A stretch of 64,000 bases of DNA from Bacteroidota bacterium (GTDB lineage: Bacteria > Bacteroidota > Bacteroidia > Bacteroidales > UBA12481), in assembly GCA_018669475.1 (NCBI GenBank), contig JABHCC010000163.1:1-64000 (forward strand), written 5' to 3'. The notes beneath the pieces were generated by a model. The model had not been told where the DNA came from. It saw only the letters and a list, made by a program, of their open reading frames with translations, and did not search any database. The position numbers and the translations under genes were made by a program. Below are positions 9,333 to 18,059 of this stretch, piece by piece; position 1 is the stretch's first letter; each line of letters begins with the position of its first letter.

Positions 9333-11597
9333 TTAGACCTCTTGTTGCTCAGTATAAAGGATTACTTCTTCACCCTTTTTGAGATCGATCAAATAACATC
9401 CATCATCAAGCTCCTCCATCCAAACCTTATTACCTCCACTCTGCATTGGTGTACCCTCAATAGATGACTTTATAATACAAGGTTCTCCTGCCAGGCTTTT
9501 TATCCTGATGAAACTTGTAATTCCATTCTCCAGCTTTGCACTTACCAAAAAAGCTCCTTCGGTTCTGAAATCATGGAATTCCACATCTTTCCAGATATCT
9601 GGCAAGGCCGGAAATACCCTGATCTTATTTCCCCAGCTTTGCAAAAGCATGTCCTGCACACATGTATTATAGCTCAGTGAGGTTTCAATACAGGGAGTTG
9701 CCAGATAGTATATCCCATTTTTGCCTAGTTTTTCATTCTCTCTCTGACTATATAGGATACTGTTCATTAGTTGATGGGCGAGATTACCCAGGCCCAGAGT
9801 AGCAGCTGCTGGTGAAGATTGAGAAGCAGCCATTTTTGGCAAGGCCGTTGCAGGCTGAAAATTTATCACCGACTTCTCAAGTAATTCTATATTGTCACTA
9901 TCGTCAATATTCTCCAAATAAAGAGGATAGATCATCAGTAAGTGCGACATATGCTGATGGTTGGAAGGAGCTGACCTTTCCTTTCCCAGTTTATAGCCTT
10001 TTTCATCAACCTGATATTCCACCAATTGATCATAAATGTTTTCCCATTCAGGTATTAGGGGATCATCAATCTCTAGTATCCGGCAGATTTCTAACAGCCT
10101 TTTACATCCCCATCTTATCAGGGCAAGATCAAAGTTACAGTCGCTGAAATTTCCTGTTTCAGGTGAGAAAGTTGGAGGTAAATGTAGTTTACCATCTTCA
10201 CCTTCGAAGAGCAAGTGACGATACAGATTGATGCTCCGTCGTAATAATGGGAGAAGAGGATCTTTGAGAATCTCAGTATCCATGGTATACCGATAATGCA
10301 GCCACACATTATTCAACAACCATGGCAGGCAACCCACCATTTCTTTGTACCTGCCGTCGCCATTCCTTTTACCTCTCATGTCGAAGGCTGTAGCCAGGTT
10401 TAATAATGCCGAATCATCCTGCCATTCCTCAGGAACAACATTGTCGATCAAATTTACCTTATTGCGCTTCAAGGCGTTTACCAGGGCCTCCCCAAGGTGT
10501 AATCGGTTTGCAGAATATAGCGGAAAATGAACTGTTTGTGTATTATAATCATGAGTACTGTATGGCCACGGACCACCAGAATTCCACATACCCGGAGTAT
10601 CGATATACTGTGCATCCGGCCTTGTACAACAGGCCAGACGGTACACATTGTTCCAGTACATTGACATCCCATCCGGTTCAGGGAAACTCACATAACTTTC
10701 AGGATAATAATTGTGCCACCACGACTGATGCTCTGCTCTCCATTTCCTATATCCTGCCTCAATTTTTCCATGAATACTATCAATCACCTTGATAGCATCT
10801 TCCACTGATGTTTTCTCTGGATAGGAGTTTTGAATAGTAATCAGCATTGTAGACTTGTCATTGCCCACCCTGCTTACCTTCCATGCTGTGGCATAATCAC
10901 CCCCAGAGCTTAGATCCTGGTGACCAACAGAAATTCCTTCATAATTCTCAACAAGATGCTCAGGATTCTTCTGTTTGTTATATGGAGCATAAGCCTGTCC
11001 ATATCCCTTACTGCCAGGATCGCCACCTCTGGATGGCTTTGCCTCAAAAGGATGCCATTTCCAGTCAGACAGTTTTTCTTCTCCGGAGGCTTGAATCCCG
11101 GTATAGATAACATCATCATGCCGGTGAACGAAGTGATCTATATTCAGACTACCGAGCTTAGTATTAATTCGCCCCTTCAGCCTGGCATTATAGATATCCT
11201 GTCGGAGATCACAGTCGGTGATTTCTCCTTTGGTTTTAAGCGTAAAATACCCTATCTGATACCGGGGTCGGCTGTAGGCTGTCCATCCATATGTATGATC
11301 GTTATGGTCATGCACATCTGATCTGAAAACCTGGAGGCGGATGGTATTATCTTCCACCCAGATCATGGAACCCAATAGTCCATTCCCAAAATGAGGAGCT
11401 TCGGTCATATCAGCCGGAACTACTTTCCACAGCAGATCATGAGTCCTCATCATTTCTTTCCAGTTAATGTCAGAAAACATTGCTGATACCGGATCACAAG
11501 CTTCAAACATCAGTGCACTACCTGGCAAAACCAAAGCTCCAACTGTAAGACCAGCCGATTTCTTAACAAATACCCTTCTGTTGATTGCTCCCATCAA
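9333..11597 (-). CDS. GH95-like (clan GH-L) glycosidase with Tat-type signal
   Basis: 754 aa. The N-terminus INRRVFVKKSAGLTVGALVLPG has the twin-arginine pattern of Tat substrates. An N-terminal beta-domain contains FGNGLLGSMIWVEDN, analogous to LGNG-LG of GH95. An alpha/alpha barrel follows, with PPTFSPETGNF, where SPE matches the GH95 acid region, and NHQHMSHLLMIYPL, like the HRHISHL segment of GH95. The C-terminal part contains WGNKIRVFPALPDIWKDVEFHDFRTEGAFLVSA, a typical GH95 ending. It is shorter and more divergent than the GH95 at 22.6-25.0 kb. It is the first gene of the minus-strand cluster. The alternative ATG one codon later is equally plausible. Confidence 0.75.
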   Translation of the reverse strand: MMGAINRRVFVKKSAGLTVGALVLPGSALMFEACDPVSAMFSDINWKEMMRTHDLLWKVVPADMTEAPHFGNGLLGSMIWVEDNTIRLQVFRSDVHDHNDHTYGWTAYSRPRYQIGYFTLKTKGEITDCDLRQDIYNARLKGRINTKLGSLNIDHFVHRHDDVIYTGIQASGEEKLSDWKWHPFEAKPSRGGDPGSKGYGQAYAPYNKQKNPEHLVENYEGISVGHQDLSSGGDYATAWKVSRVGNDKSTMLITIQNSYPEKTSVEDAIKVIDSIHGKIEAGYRKWRAEHQSWWHNYYPESYVSFPEPDGMSMYWNNVYRLACCTRPDAQYIDTPGMWNSGGPWPYSTHDYNTQTVHFPLYSANRLHLGEALVNALKRNKVNLIDNVVPEEWQDDSALLNLATAFDMRGKRNGDGRYKEMVGCLPWLLNNVWLHYRYTMDTEILKDPLLPLLRRSINLYRHLLFEGEDGKLHLPPTFSPETGNFSDCNFDLALIRWGCKRLLEICRILEIDDPLIPEWENIYDQLVEYQVDEKGYKLGKERSAPSNHQHMSHLLMIYPLYLENIDDSDNIELLEKSVINFQPATALPKMAASQSSPAAATLGLGNLAHQLMNSILYSQRENEKLGKNGIYYLATPCIETSLSYNTCVQDMLLQSWGNKIRVFPALPDIWKDVEFHDFRTEGAFLVSAKLENGITSFIRIKSLAGEPCIIKSSIEGTPMQSGGNKVWMEELDDGCYLIDLKKGEEVILYTEQQEV

Positions 11598-11602
11598 GTG
11601 TA

Positions 11603-11652
11603 ATAATCACTAGTTAATATTTATTCTTGCAGAGAACTAATATAGTGATTAT
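11603..11652. promoter_or_regulatory. 10-bp perfect inverted repeat upstream of carbohydrate cluster
   Basis: ATAATCACTA (11603-11612) and TAGTGATTAT (11643-11652) form a perfect 10-bp inverted repeat with a 30-bp spacer, just upstream of the first gene of the 1-11.6 kb minus-strand cluster. The placement suits an operator bound by a dimeric regulator. The function is inferred only from position and symmetry. Confidence 0.45.
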
Positions 11653-11787
11653 ACGCGACGCTTAACTACTCTATGATAGCAACTTAATGCACACTATTTA
11701 CATGGTTTACACTTCAATGAACACACACGAACAAGATAAACAATTCAACTTCAAGCTCTTCAGTGATATTGCGAGAAGGAGGTACAA

Positions 11788-14142
11788 TTACTCATTGCGT
11801 AATGACACAATTGGATTTCTTCGGGCAGCTCTAAAAGTCAACCAGCTTACTACTGATAACACTATTACCAGAGAAACAAGTCCAGCCAGAACAAATACCC
11901 ACCAACTAAGTGTTGTTTTATAGGCAAAACTTTCCAACCATCGTTTCATCCCGTAATAGGCGATTGGCGTAGCGATTACAAAAGAAATGGCTATCCACTT
12001 AACAAAGCTATGGTTAAGCATTTTTATGATTCCAAAAATTGTTGCCCCATTAACTTTGCGGATTCCTATTTCTTTCGTTCGTCTTGCTAAAATAAATGAA
12101 GCCATACCAAGTAATCCCATGCAGGCCAGCAGAATTGCCACTATTGAAAAGTAGCTCATTAAATGAAATGTCTTTTTATCCTTTTGATAAAGTTGCTCAA
12201 GCTTCACATCTAAATAAAGAAAATCGATGACCTCATCGGGATAAATATCCTGGCATGTTTCTGTAATGACCTTAACGGTATTAGCAGTAGCTGAAGATGA
12301 TGCTTTTACCATTAGTCGAGAACATTGATCATAGTGAATTACAAATAATATTGGTTTGGGATTGATATACAATGATTCAAAGTTAATATCACTAATAACA
12401 CCAACTATTGTTCGATTAGATCGAGGCCAACTGCATATGAGCTTTTGACCTATTGGATCTCCTTGAATACCCAATTCTTTTATGGCAGCTTCGTTAAGAA
12501 TAACAGATTCAGTAGCATCTGATTTAATATCACTTGAAAAGACTCGTCCTTGTGTTGCCGTTATGTCCAGTAAATCAAAGTAATCGAAATTCATATGAAC
12601 AAATGGTATGGTTTGATATTCTGTCTGTCCTTCCGGTAATACACCCCCATAATTACCAAGATCATCTGAAGGAACCCGACTAGCAATGGAAACTTTGGAT
12701 ACAATACTTTGAGCAAGTAGGGCCTGCTTAACTGTATTATATCTTTCCTGATCTCCGGTATTAAATTCTGCAACCAGTACAGACTCCTTATCATATCCCA
12801 GTTCCTTATTTTGAAGAAAATTAATTTGACGCAACATAATAAACGCACAAGCGATTAAGGCAATGACAATAGTAAATTGAGCACCAATAAGTACTTTCTT
12901 GAATTGAATTTTAGAACCACCACTATATTTTGATGCTTTCAGCACTTTCATGGGCTGCATTGAAGACAGGACAAAAGCAGGATACCATCCGGCCAGAACT
13001 GCAAAAGTTAACATCATGCCAAGAATACCGATAATATTATTTCTGCTCAGAAGAGTTAAAATTGAAAGCTCTTTCCCTGACAACACATTAAACATTGGCA
13101 AACTAGTTTGAACAACAACCAGAGCAAGAGCCACTGAAATGAAAAGTACAATCATTGATTCAGTGATGAATTGTTTTGACAATTGACTACGAGATGCTCC
13201 AAAGCTTTTTCTGACTCCAATTTCAGTTACTCTGGTAGTTGCGTTGGCCGTTAAAAGATTAATATAATTGAAACAGGCTATCAGCAGAATAAGTAATCCA
13301 ATAGCTGAAAATATAAGTACGTAAGTAATGCTATTCTGAGGCTGAATATCCTGCAGAAAATGCGTAGAATGAAGGTGAATATCTTTCAGCTCTTGAATAT
13401 GATATTTCACTTGGGGCTCATCCGGGTCATTATTCTGATTTAGTAAATTGTCAAATTTTGCTTCCAGATTAGACACAGAGAATTCATCCTGTATCTCAAA
13501 ATACACAAGAAAATTTAACCAGCCCCTATTGTTCATCAACTCCTTTCCAAAAACCTTATTGGCATCAGACAGGGTCATAAACATGTCAAAGCGAAAGTGA
13601 GAATTTTTAGGAATATTCTCAAATACACCTGTAATAGTATAATCAAGTTCATTTTGCACTCTCAGTACTTTGCCCATGGGATTCTCCTCACCAAAATACT
13701 TTTGTGCTGTTTTTTCCGATATGACAATTGTCCCAGGTTGCTCAAGGGCCTTTCCTGCATCGCCATTTATAAATTTAAAGGAGAAAATGTTAAAAAGGTC
13801 TGCATCAGCAAAGGCTATTTCGTTTTCCATAAATACTTGATCCCCATTTTGAAAAGTATAATGATCCACCGGGAGGATTCGTGTTGCTTTATTTATCTCG
13901 GGAAGCTGATCAAGCAAGATTTGTGCTGATTGAGGCGCTTGATAGGGATGTACCACTTGGCATAAACGGTAGATATTATCAGACTTGTCATGAAAACGGT
14001 CAAAACTCAATTCGTCTGAAATGTAGATTAAAAGTAATATACTAATTGCCATTCCAATTGTAAGACTTGCAATGCTTATTGAGGAATAGACTTTGCTTTG
14101 AATAAGATTTGCAAAAGCGATTTTGAAATAATATTTTATCAT
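11788..14142 (-). CDS. MacB/FtsX-type ABC transporter permease
   Basis: 784 aa. It has one N-terminal transmembrane helix, a periplasmic MacB-type domain (about 40-250), then three helices around 280-400. A second FtsX-like half follows: a helix near 420 (VLIGAQFTIVIALIACAFIML), a periplasmic segment, and three helices at about 660-780. The tail NPIVSLRNE matches the usual end of this Bacteroidota family (NPxxSLRxE). Such permeases work with a LolD/MacB-type ATPase, in mechanotransmission or efflux of peptides and lipoproteins rather than import. The ATPase is encoded 44 bp upstream in the same direction. No membrane-fusion protein or TolC gene is nearby. Confidence 0.9.
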   Translation of the reverse strand: MIKYYFKIAFANLIQSKVYSSISIASLTIGMAISILLLIYISDELSFDRFHDKSDNIYRLCQVVHPYQAPQSAQILLDQLPEINKATRILPVDHYTFQNGDQVFMENEIAFADADLFNIFSFKFINGDAGKALEQPGTIVISEKTAQKYFGEENPMGKVLRVQNELDYTITGVFENIPKNSHFRFDMFMTLSDANKVFGKELMNNRGWLNFLVYFEIQDEFSVSNLEAKFDNLLNQNNDPDEPQVKYHIQELKDIHLHSTHFLQDIQPQNSITYVLIFSAIGLLILLIACFNYINLLTANATTRVTEIGVRKSFGASRSQLSKQFITESMIVLFISVALALVVVQTSLPMFNVLSGKELSILTLLSRNNIIGILGMMLTFAVLAGWYPAFVLSSMQPMKVLKASKYSGGSKIQFKKVLIGAQFTIVIALIACAFIMLRQINFLQNKELGYDKESVLVAEFNTGDQERYNTVKQALLAQSIVSKVSIASRVPSDDLGNYGGVLPEGQTEYQTIPFVHMNFDYFDLLDITATQGRVFSSDIKSDATESVILNEAAIKELGIQGDPIGQKLICSWPRSNRTIVGVISDINFESLYINPKPILFVIHYDQCSRLMVKASSSATANTVKVITETCQDIYPDEVIDFLYLDVKLEQLYQKDKKTFHLMSYFSIVAILLACMGLLGMASFILARRTKEIGIRKVNGATIFGIIKMLNHSFVKWIAISFVIATPIAYYGMKRWLESFAYKTTLSWWVFVLAGLVSLVIVLSVVSWLTFRAARRNPIVSLRNE

Positions 14143-14186
14143 GATTTTATTATTATTATTAGAATTGATTAAGGTTAGACTGTATA

Positions 14187-14867
14187 TTACATCTCTATTG
14201 CAGACTCAACGACTACCTTGCCATCAAGCAAATTGATGGTTCTGCTTGCAAAGCGGGCATCACGATCTGAGTGTGTAACCATCAAAATAGTGGTTCCTTC
14301 CTGGTTAAGGTCTGATAAAAGGTTCATTACTTCAATTCCATTTTTTGAATCAAGATTACCCGTAGGTTCATCGGCAAGGATTAATTTGGGACCAGCCACA
14401 ACAGCCCTTGCGATTGCTACACGCTGTTGTTGTCCTCCTGAAAGTTGCTGAGGAAAGTGTCTTGCTCTATGCCCAATCTTCATTCGCTTCAAAACTTCAT
14501 CAATTCTTTTGCGACGTTCAGATGCTTTCATTTTCATGTACATAAGTGGGAGTTCCACATTATCGTAAATATTTATCTGATCGATCAGGTTGAAACTCTG
14601 AAATATAAACCCAATATTACCCTTACGAAATTGAGTCCGATCCTTTTCTTTATATCTGGTAATATCTGTATCCCTGAATATATATGTTCCTGAAGTTGAA
14701 TTATCCAGCATTCCAATAATATTAAGCAAGGTTGATTTCCCACACCCTGATGGGCCCATTACTGCAACAAATTCTCCATTGCTGAGGTGTATATCAACAC
14801 CTCTAAGGGCAGAAGTTTCAATATCTTCAGTTCTAAATACTTTCGTCAATTTTTCTGTTCTTACCAT
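14187..14867 (-). CDS. ABC transporter ATPase, LolD/MacB type
   Basis: 226 aa from the ATG at 14867; a longer frame would need a GTG at 14885 and adds six residues unlike the family. Walker A is GPSGCGKST, the signature is LSGGQQQR and Walker B is LILADEPTGNLDS, with a typical H-loop (MVTHSDRDA). It pairs with the following FtsX-type permease. The start lies about 40 nt downstream of the predicted sigma-54 start site, which also supports 14867. It is probably activated by the divergently encoded NtrC-type regulator. Confidence 0.92.
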   Translation of the reverse strand: MVRTEKLTKVFRTEDIETSALRGVDIHLSNGEFVAVMGPSGCGKSTLLNIIGMLDNSTSGTYIFRDTDITRYKEKDRTQFRKGNIGFIFQSFNLIDQINIYDNVELPLMYMKMKASERRKRIDEVLKRMKIGHRARHFPQQLSGGQQQRVAIARAVVAGPKLILADEPTGNLDSKNGIEVMNLLSDLNQEGTTILMVTHSDRDARFASRTINLLDGKVVVESAIEM

Positions 14868-14918
14868 AATTGTATGTTTACGCACAAAGCTTGTTTGATT
14901 TGATTTGCCATAAAAGTA

Positions 14919-14934
14919 TTCAAGCTTTATGCCA
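14919..14934 (-). promoter_or_regulatory. Candidate sigma-54 promoter for the ABC transporter
   Basis: Reading on the minus strand, TGGCAT-AAAGC-TTGAA matches the sigma-54 consensus TGGCAC-N5-TTGCA at the -24 GG and the TTG of the -12 box, with correct spacing. The -12 C is replaced by A. A start near 14907 would give a leader of about 40 nt before the ATPase ATG. The adjacent regulator is a sigma-54 activator, which supports the call. Confidence 0.55.
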
Positions 14935-14980
14935 TTGAACCTATCTTTCAGTAATTCTGCTTATTATGAGTTCAATGGCA
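14930..14980. promoter_or_regulatory. 11-bp perfect inverted repeat with outward TGGCA ends
   Basis: TGCCATTGAAC (14930-14940) and GTTCAATGGCA (14970-14980) are exact reverse complements, separated by 29 bp, between the divergent ABC and regulator operons. Each arm ends outward in TGGCA, the -24 core of a sigma-54 promoter. The plus-strand copy continues as TGGCAA-AAAAA-ATGAA (14976-14991), a weaker promoter match. The centre could hold activator sites. Confidence 0.55.
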
Positions 14981-15019
14981 AAAAAAATGAAATTTAGTTG
15001 TCCACTTTATTGACATGCC

Positions 15020-15051
15020 TTGTACATCTAGTTGACAAAGCCCTACATTTG
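15020..15051 (+). promoter_or_regulatory. Bacteroidota sigma-A-type promoter for the NtrC-type regulator
   Basis: TTG (15020-15022) and TACATTTG (15044-15051) match the phylum's -33/-7 elements (TTG, about 19-21 bp, TAnnTTTG) with a 21-bp spacer. Transcription would start near 15058. That rules out the upstream TTG at 15032 as a start codon and supports the ATG at 15074. Confidence 0.6.
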
Positions 15052-15073
15052 CAGAAACAAGTCTTTACCAATA

Positions 15074-16468
15074 ATGAAAGGTAAGATCCTTATTCTCGAT
15101 GATAACAAAAGTGTATTAACAGCACTTGAAATGTTATTACAAACGGAGTTTGATGAAGTATACACTCTCAAAAATCCTAATACACTAATCTCCACGATTC
15201 AGGCACATCATATTGATATTGTATTGCTTGATATGAATTTCAAGACAGGTGTTAATAACGGAAATGAAGGTATTTTTTGGCTAAACCAGATTCAAAAATG
15301 CGATCCATTGATCAGCGTCATTATGATTACTGCTTATGGGGATGTTGAACTAGCCGTCAAAGCAGTGAAACATGGGGCCTTCGATTTCATATTAAAACCC
15401 TGGGATAACAACAAGTTAATAAGCACACTAATTGCTTCTCTTAAGCTTAGAAAAAGTAAAGTAGAGAATGCATCACTATTAAAAACAACACATACACTAA
15501 AACAAGAGCTTAAACCCTCAGCACAATCCTTTATAGGCCAATCTCCCCCAATAAAGCGGGTGATGGATATGCTTAGGAAAGTTGCAATTACAGACGCTAA
15601 TATTCTCATTACAGGTGAGAATGGGACTGGAAAAGAACTCATAGCCAAGGAAATCCACCGACACTCTAAAAGGAAAAGAGAAATCATGCTGACTGTTGAC
15701 ATGGGGGCTATTAGTGAGACACTATTCGAAAGTGAGCTTTTTGGACACACACAAGGCTCATTCACTGATGCTAAAACAAACAGAGTCGGCAAATTTGAGG
15801 CTGCTAAGAATGGCACGCTTTTCCTTGATGAGATTGGAAACCTATCGCTAACACTCCAATCAAAAATGCTCAGCTGTTTGCAAAACAGAAGCATTGTTCC
15901 CTTAGGTAGTAATACCCAAATACCGATAAACATTAGGTTAATAACTGCTACAAATAAGGATCTGTCAGGGATGATCTCTAATGATCTGTTTCGCGAAGAT
16001 TTACTTTATCGTATCAATACAATAACTATTGATATTCCACCATTGCGAGATCGTGGAAATGATATTTTGCTAATTGCCGAATTTTATCTTAGCAAATACT
16101 CAAATAAGTATGAAAAATACGGCTTGAAGATAAATCGAAAAGCAATGCAGAAGCTTCTAAAATACAAATGGCCCGGGAATGTCAGAGAGCTACAACACAC
16201 AATGGAAAAGGCGGTAATTCTGGCTGACGACAAGGTATTAAATGAGGATAGTTTCTCCTTAAGTGATCATCCAGATAAGCTAAAAAAAGACCTGCACAAC
16301 ACAACCATTGGGGAAATGGAAAAAGAAATGATAAAAGCGAATATCCTCAAAGAGAATGGTAACATTAGCACTGTGGCAAAGAATTTAGGAATAAGCCGTC
16401 AGGCACTTTACAATAAACTTAGTAAATATGGTATCAGAGACTTAAAATCTTCTAAGCTTAGCCTATAA
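15074..16468 (+). CDS. NtrC-family sigma-54-dependent response regulator
   Basis: 464 aa from the ATG at 15074. The receiver domain (1-120) has DD near the start, the phospho-acceptor Asp53 (VLLDMN) and Lys in ILKPW. The AAA+ domain has Walker A GENGTGKE, the sigma-54 contact loop as GSFTDA instead of the classical GAFTGA, Walker B TLFLDEIG and an R-finger region. The C-terminus is a Fis-type helix-turn-helix (ISTVAKNLGISRQALYNKL). It activates sigma-54 promoters after phosphorylation, probably by the kinase 11 bp downstream. The divergent ABC transporter with a sigma-54-like promoter is the obvious target. Confidence 0.92.
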   Translation: MKGKILILDDNKSVLTALEMLLQTEFDEVYTLKNPNTLISTIQAHHIDIVLLDMNFKTGVNNGNEGIFWLNQIQKCDPLISVIMITAYGDVELAVKAVKHGAFDFILKPWDNNKLISTLIASLKLRKSKVENASLLKTTHTLKQELKPSAQSFIGQSPPIKRVMDMLRKVAITDANILITGENGTGKELIAKEIHRHSKRKREIMLTVDMGAISETLFESELFGHTQGSFTDAKTNRVGKFEAAKNGTLFLDEIGNLSLTLQSKMLSCLQNRSIVPLGSNTQIPINIRLITATNKDLSGMISNDLFREDLLYRINTITIDIPPLRDRGNDILLIAEFYLSKYSNKYEKYGLKINRKAMQKLLKYKWPGNVRELQHTMEKAVILADDKVLNEDSFSLSDHPDKLKKDLHNTTIGEMEKEMIKANILKENGNISTVAKNLGISRQALYNKLSKYGIRDLKSSKLSL

Positions 16469-16479
16469 CACTTACTATC

Positions 16480-17844
16480 ATGAGAGTAAGCTCCATAAAA
16501 TTTTATTACACTATCTTAAGCAAATTGACTCTGATAATTTTGCTAACGATTCTGGGGGCCTACCTGTTCTTTGTAAAACAAGCCTATTTTTTCTGCCTCA
16601 TTCCAATGGTATTATTGATAGAGAGAGTTGCTAATATTATCAGGTACTTTAATAATACCAACCAACTGATTTCTTTTTTCCTGCTAGGAATTGAGAATGA
16701 AGATACTTCCTTAAGAGTACCGTCAAAAACAGGAAACAAATCAATAGACAATGTATATATAGGTATTGAAAGGCTGAATGATCTATTCAAAAAAACTAAA
16801 TTGGATATCAGAACCCAGGAGCAATATTATCTCAGAGTTATTAAGCAATCTGCCACAGGACTTTTTTCAATAGACAATAAAGGTAGAGTGGTAAACATTA
16901 ATCCAGCTGCAATTAAGCTTACAGATTTACAAGAACATCATCATATAAAGTCCCTGAATGCAATTAATCAGGCATTGCCTGATTTCATAATGCATCCCAA
17001 TCAAAATAGTCCTCAGCAATCTGCTACTTTTGAAAACCGATATGGACAAAAGCTACAGTTTAAATTATCAGAGATTACGAGTAAAAATGAAACGATCAGA
17101 TTGGTAGCAGTAAGTGATATAACAAAGGAGCTTGATAACGGAGAAGTTGAGGCCTGGATCAAACTGGCACGTACATTATCGCATGAAATAATGAACAACA
17201 TAGCCCCCATTACAACTTTATCTCAGGTAATTTCTAATTATTTCACTAAAAATGACGGCCAAATTATCAACCAGGAAGATATTAACACTCACACAATTGA
17301 GAACACTGTAAAAGGGCTCAGAGTAATTGAAGAACGCAGCCTTGGTTTAATGCACTTTGTAGATAATTACAGAAGATTTACAAAACTCCCTTTACCTGAA
17401 ACTTCAAATGTAAATTTATCTGTATTAATTGAGGACAATATAATTGCTGCCAGTACTTTCGCAAAATTCAGCGCAATAAGCATCGAGAAAATCATTCCAA
17501 AAAACATGATGATTATTACAGATGAGAAGCTATTATCTCAAGTAATAATAAACCTGTTGAAGAATGCATGTGAGGCATTGGTTTTCGAAAATAGAGTAAA
17601 GCCAAAAATAATTGTCAGATTACTGAATATTAATGACTCTGTAAGAGTGGAAATTTCGAATAACGGACCAAAAATACCTGCTGAAATTAGAGAGCAAATA
17701 TTTATTCCATTTTTCACGACAAAAGATGATGGCTCTGGAGTTGGACTCAGCTTAAGCAAACAAATAATGCTAAAAATGAATGGCGATATCCTACTCAATT
17801 CAAATAAGGATGAGCTTACTACATTTACGGTTATTATAAAGTAA
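16480..17844 (+). CDS. Membrane histidine kinase, partner of the NtrC-type regulator
   Basis: 454 aa. Two transmembrane helices lie close together near the N-terminus (about 12-32 and 34-50), so little is exposed outside the membrane. A PAS-like domain (about 115-215) is followed by the phospho-acceptor region TLSHEIMNN with His235. The ATPase domain has N-box NLLKNACEA, DGSGVGLSLSKQI as G2, and a short C-terminus. With the upstream regulator it forms a NtrB/NtrC-like pair. The nearly absent sensor domain suggests it senses a membrane or cytoplasmic signal, perhaps envelope stress handled by the ABC exporter (inference). Confidence 0.9.
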   Translation: MRVSSIKFYYTILSKLTLIILLTILGAYLFFVKQAYFFCLIPMVLLIERVANIIRYFNNTNQLISFFLLGIENEDTSLRVPSKTGNKSIDNVYIGIERLNDLFKKTKLDIRTQEQYYLRVIKQSATGLFSIDNKGRVVNINPAAIKLTDLQEHHHIKSLNAINQALPDFIMHPNQNSPQQSATFENRYGQKLQFKLSEITSKNETIRLVAVSDITKELDNGEVEAWIKLARTLSHEIMNNIAPITTLSQVISNYFTKNDGQIINQEDINTHTIENTVKGLRVIEERSLGLMHFVDNYRRFTKLPLPETSNVNLSVLIEDNIIAASTFAKFSAISIEKIIPKNMMIITDEKLLSQVIINLLKNACEALVFENRVKPKIIVRLLNINDSVRVEISNNGPKIPAEIREQIFIPFFTTKDDGSGVGLSLSKQIMLKMNGDILLNSNKDELTTFTVIIK

Positions 17845-18059
17845 GCCGGTTCAGATATGTATCCGTGTAAAATCTCTAATAAAGCTGCATTACCTTAAGC
17901 ATGATTGCCTGCTTCAAAAACTACTTGATCAATATTCATCAAATAGAATTCCCTTTAACAAATATTATAGGATAAATGCAATAAATTGCTATCCGGTATT
18001 AACAGGTGATGCAGGTGAAACCGATTATAAGTTCTTGATCATATGGATTGTTTATAATC

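Noticed and set aside
10406..10792. 128-codon plus-strand open frame
   Set aside because: It is antisense to the GH95-like gene, which has full-length domain support.
15032..15073. N-terminal extension of the NtrC-type regulator from a TTG at 15032
   Set aside because: It lies upstream of the predicted transcription start near 15058, and the receiver domain begins normally at the ATG at 15074.
15334..15933. 199-codon minus-strand open frame
   Set aside because: It is antisense to the AAA+ domain of the regulator, Ser-rich and without domain features.
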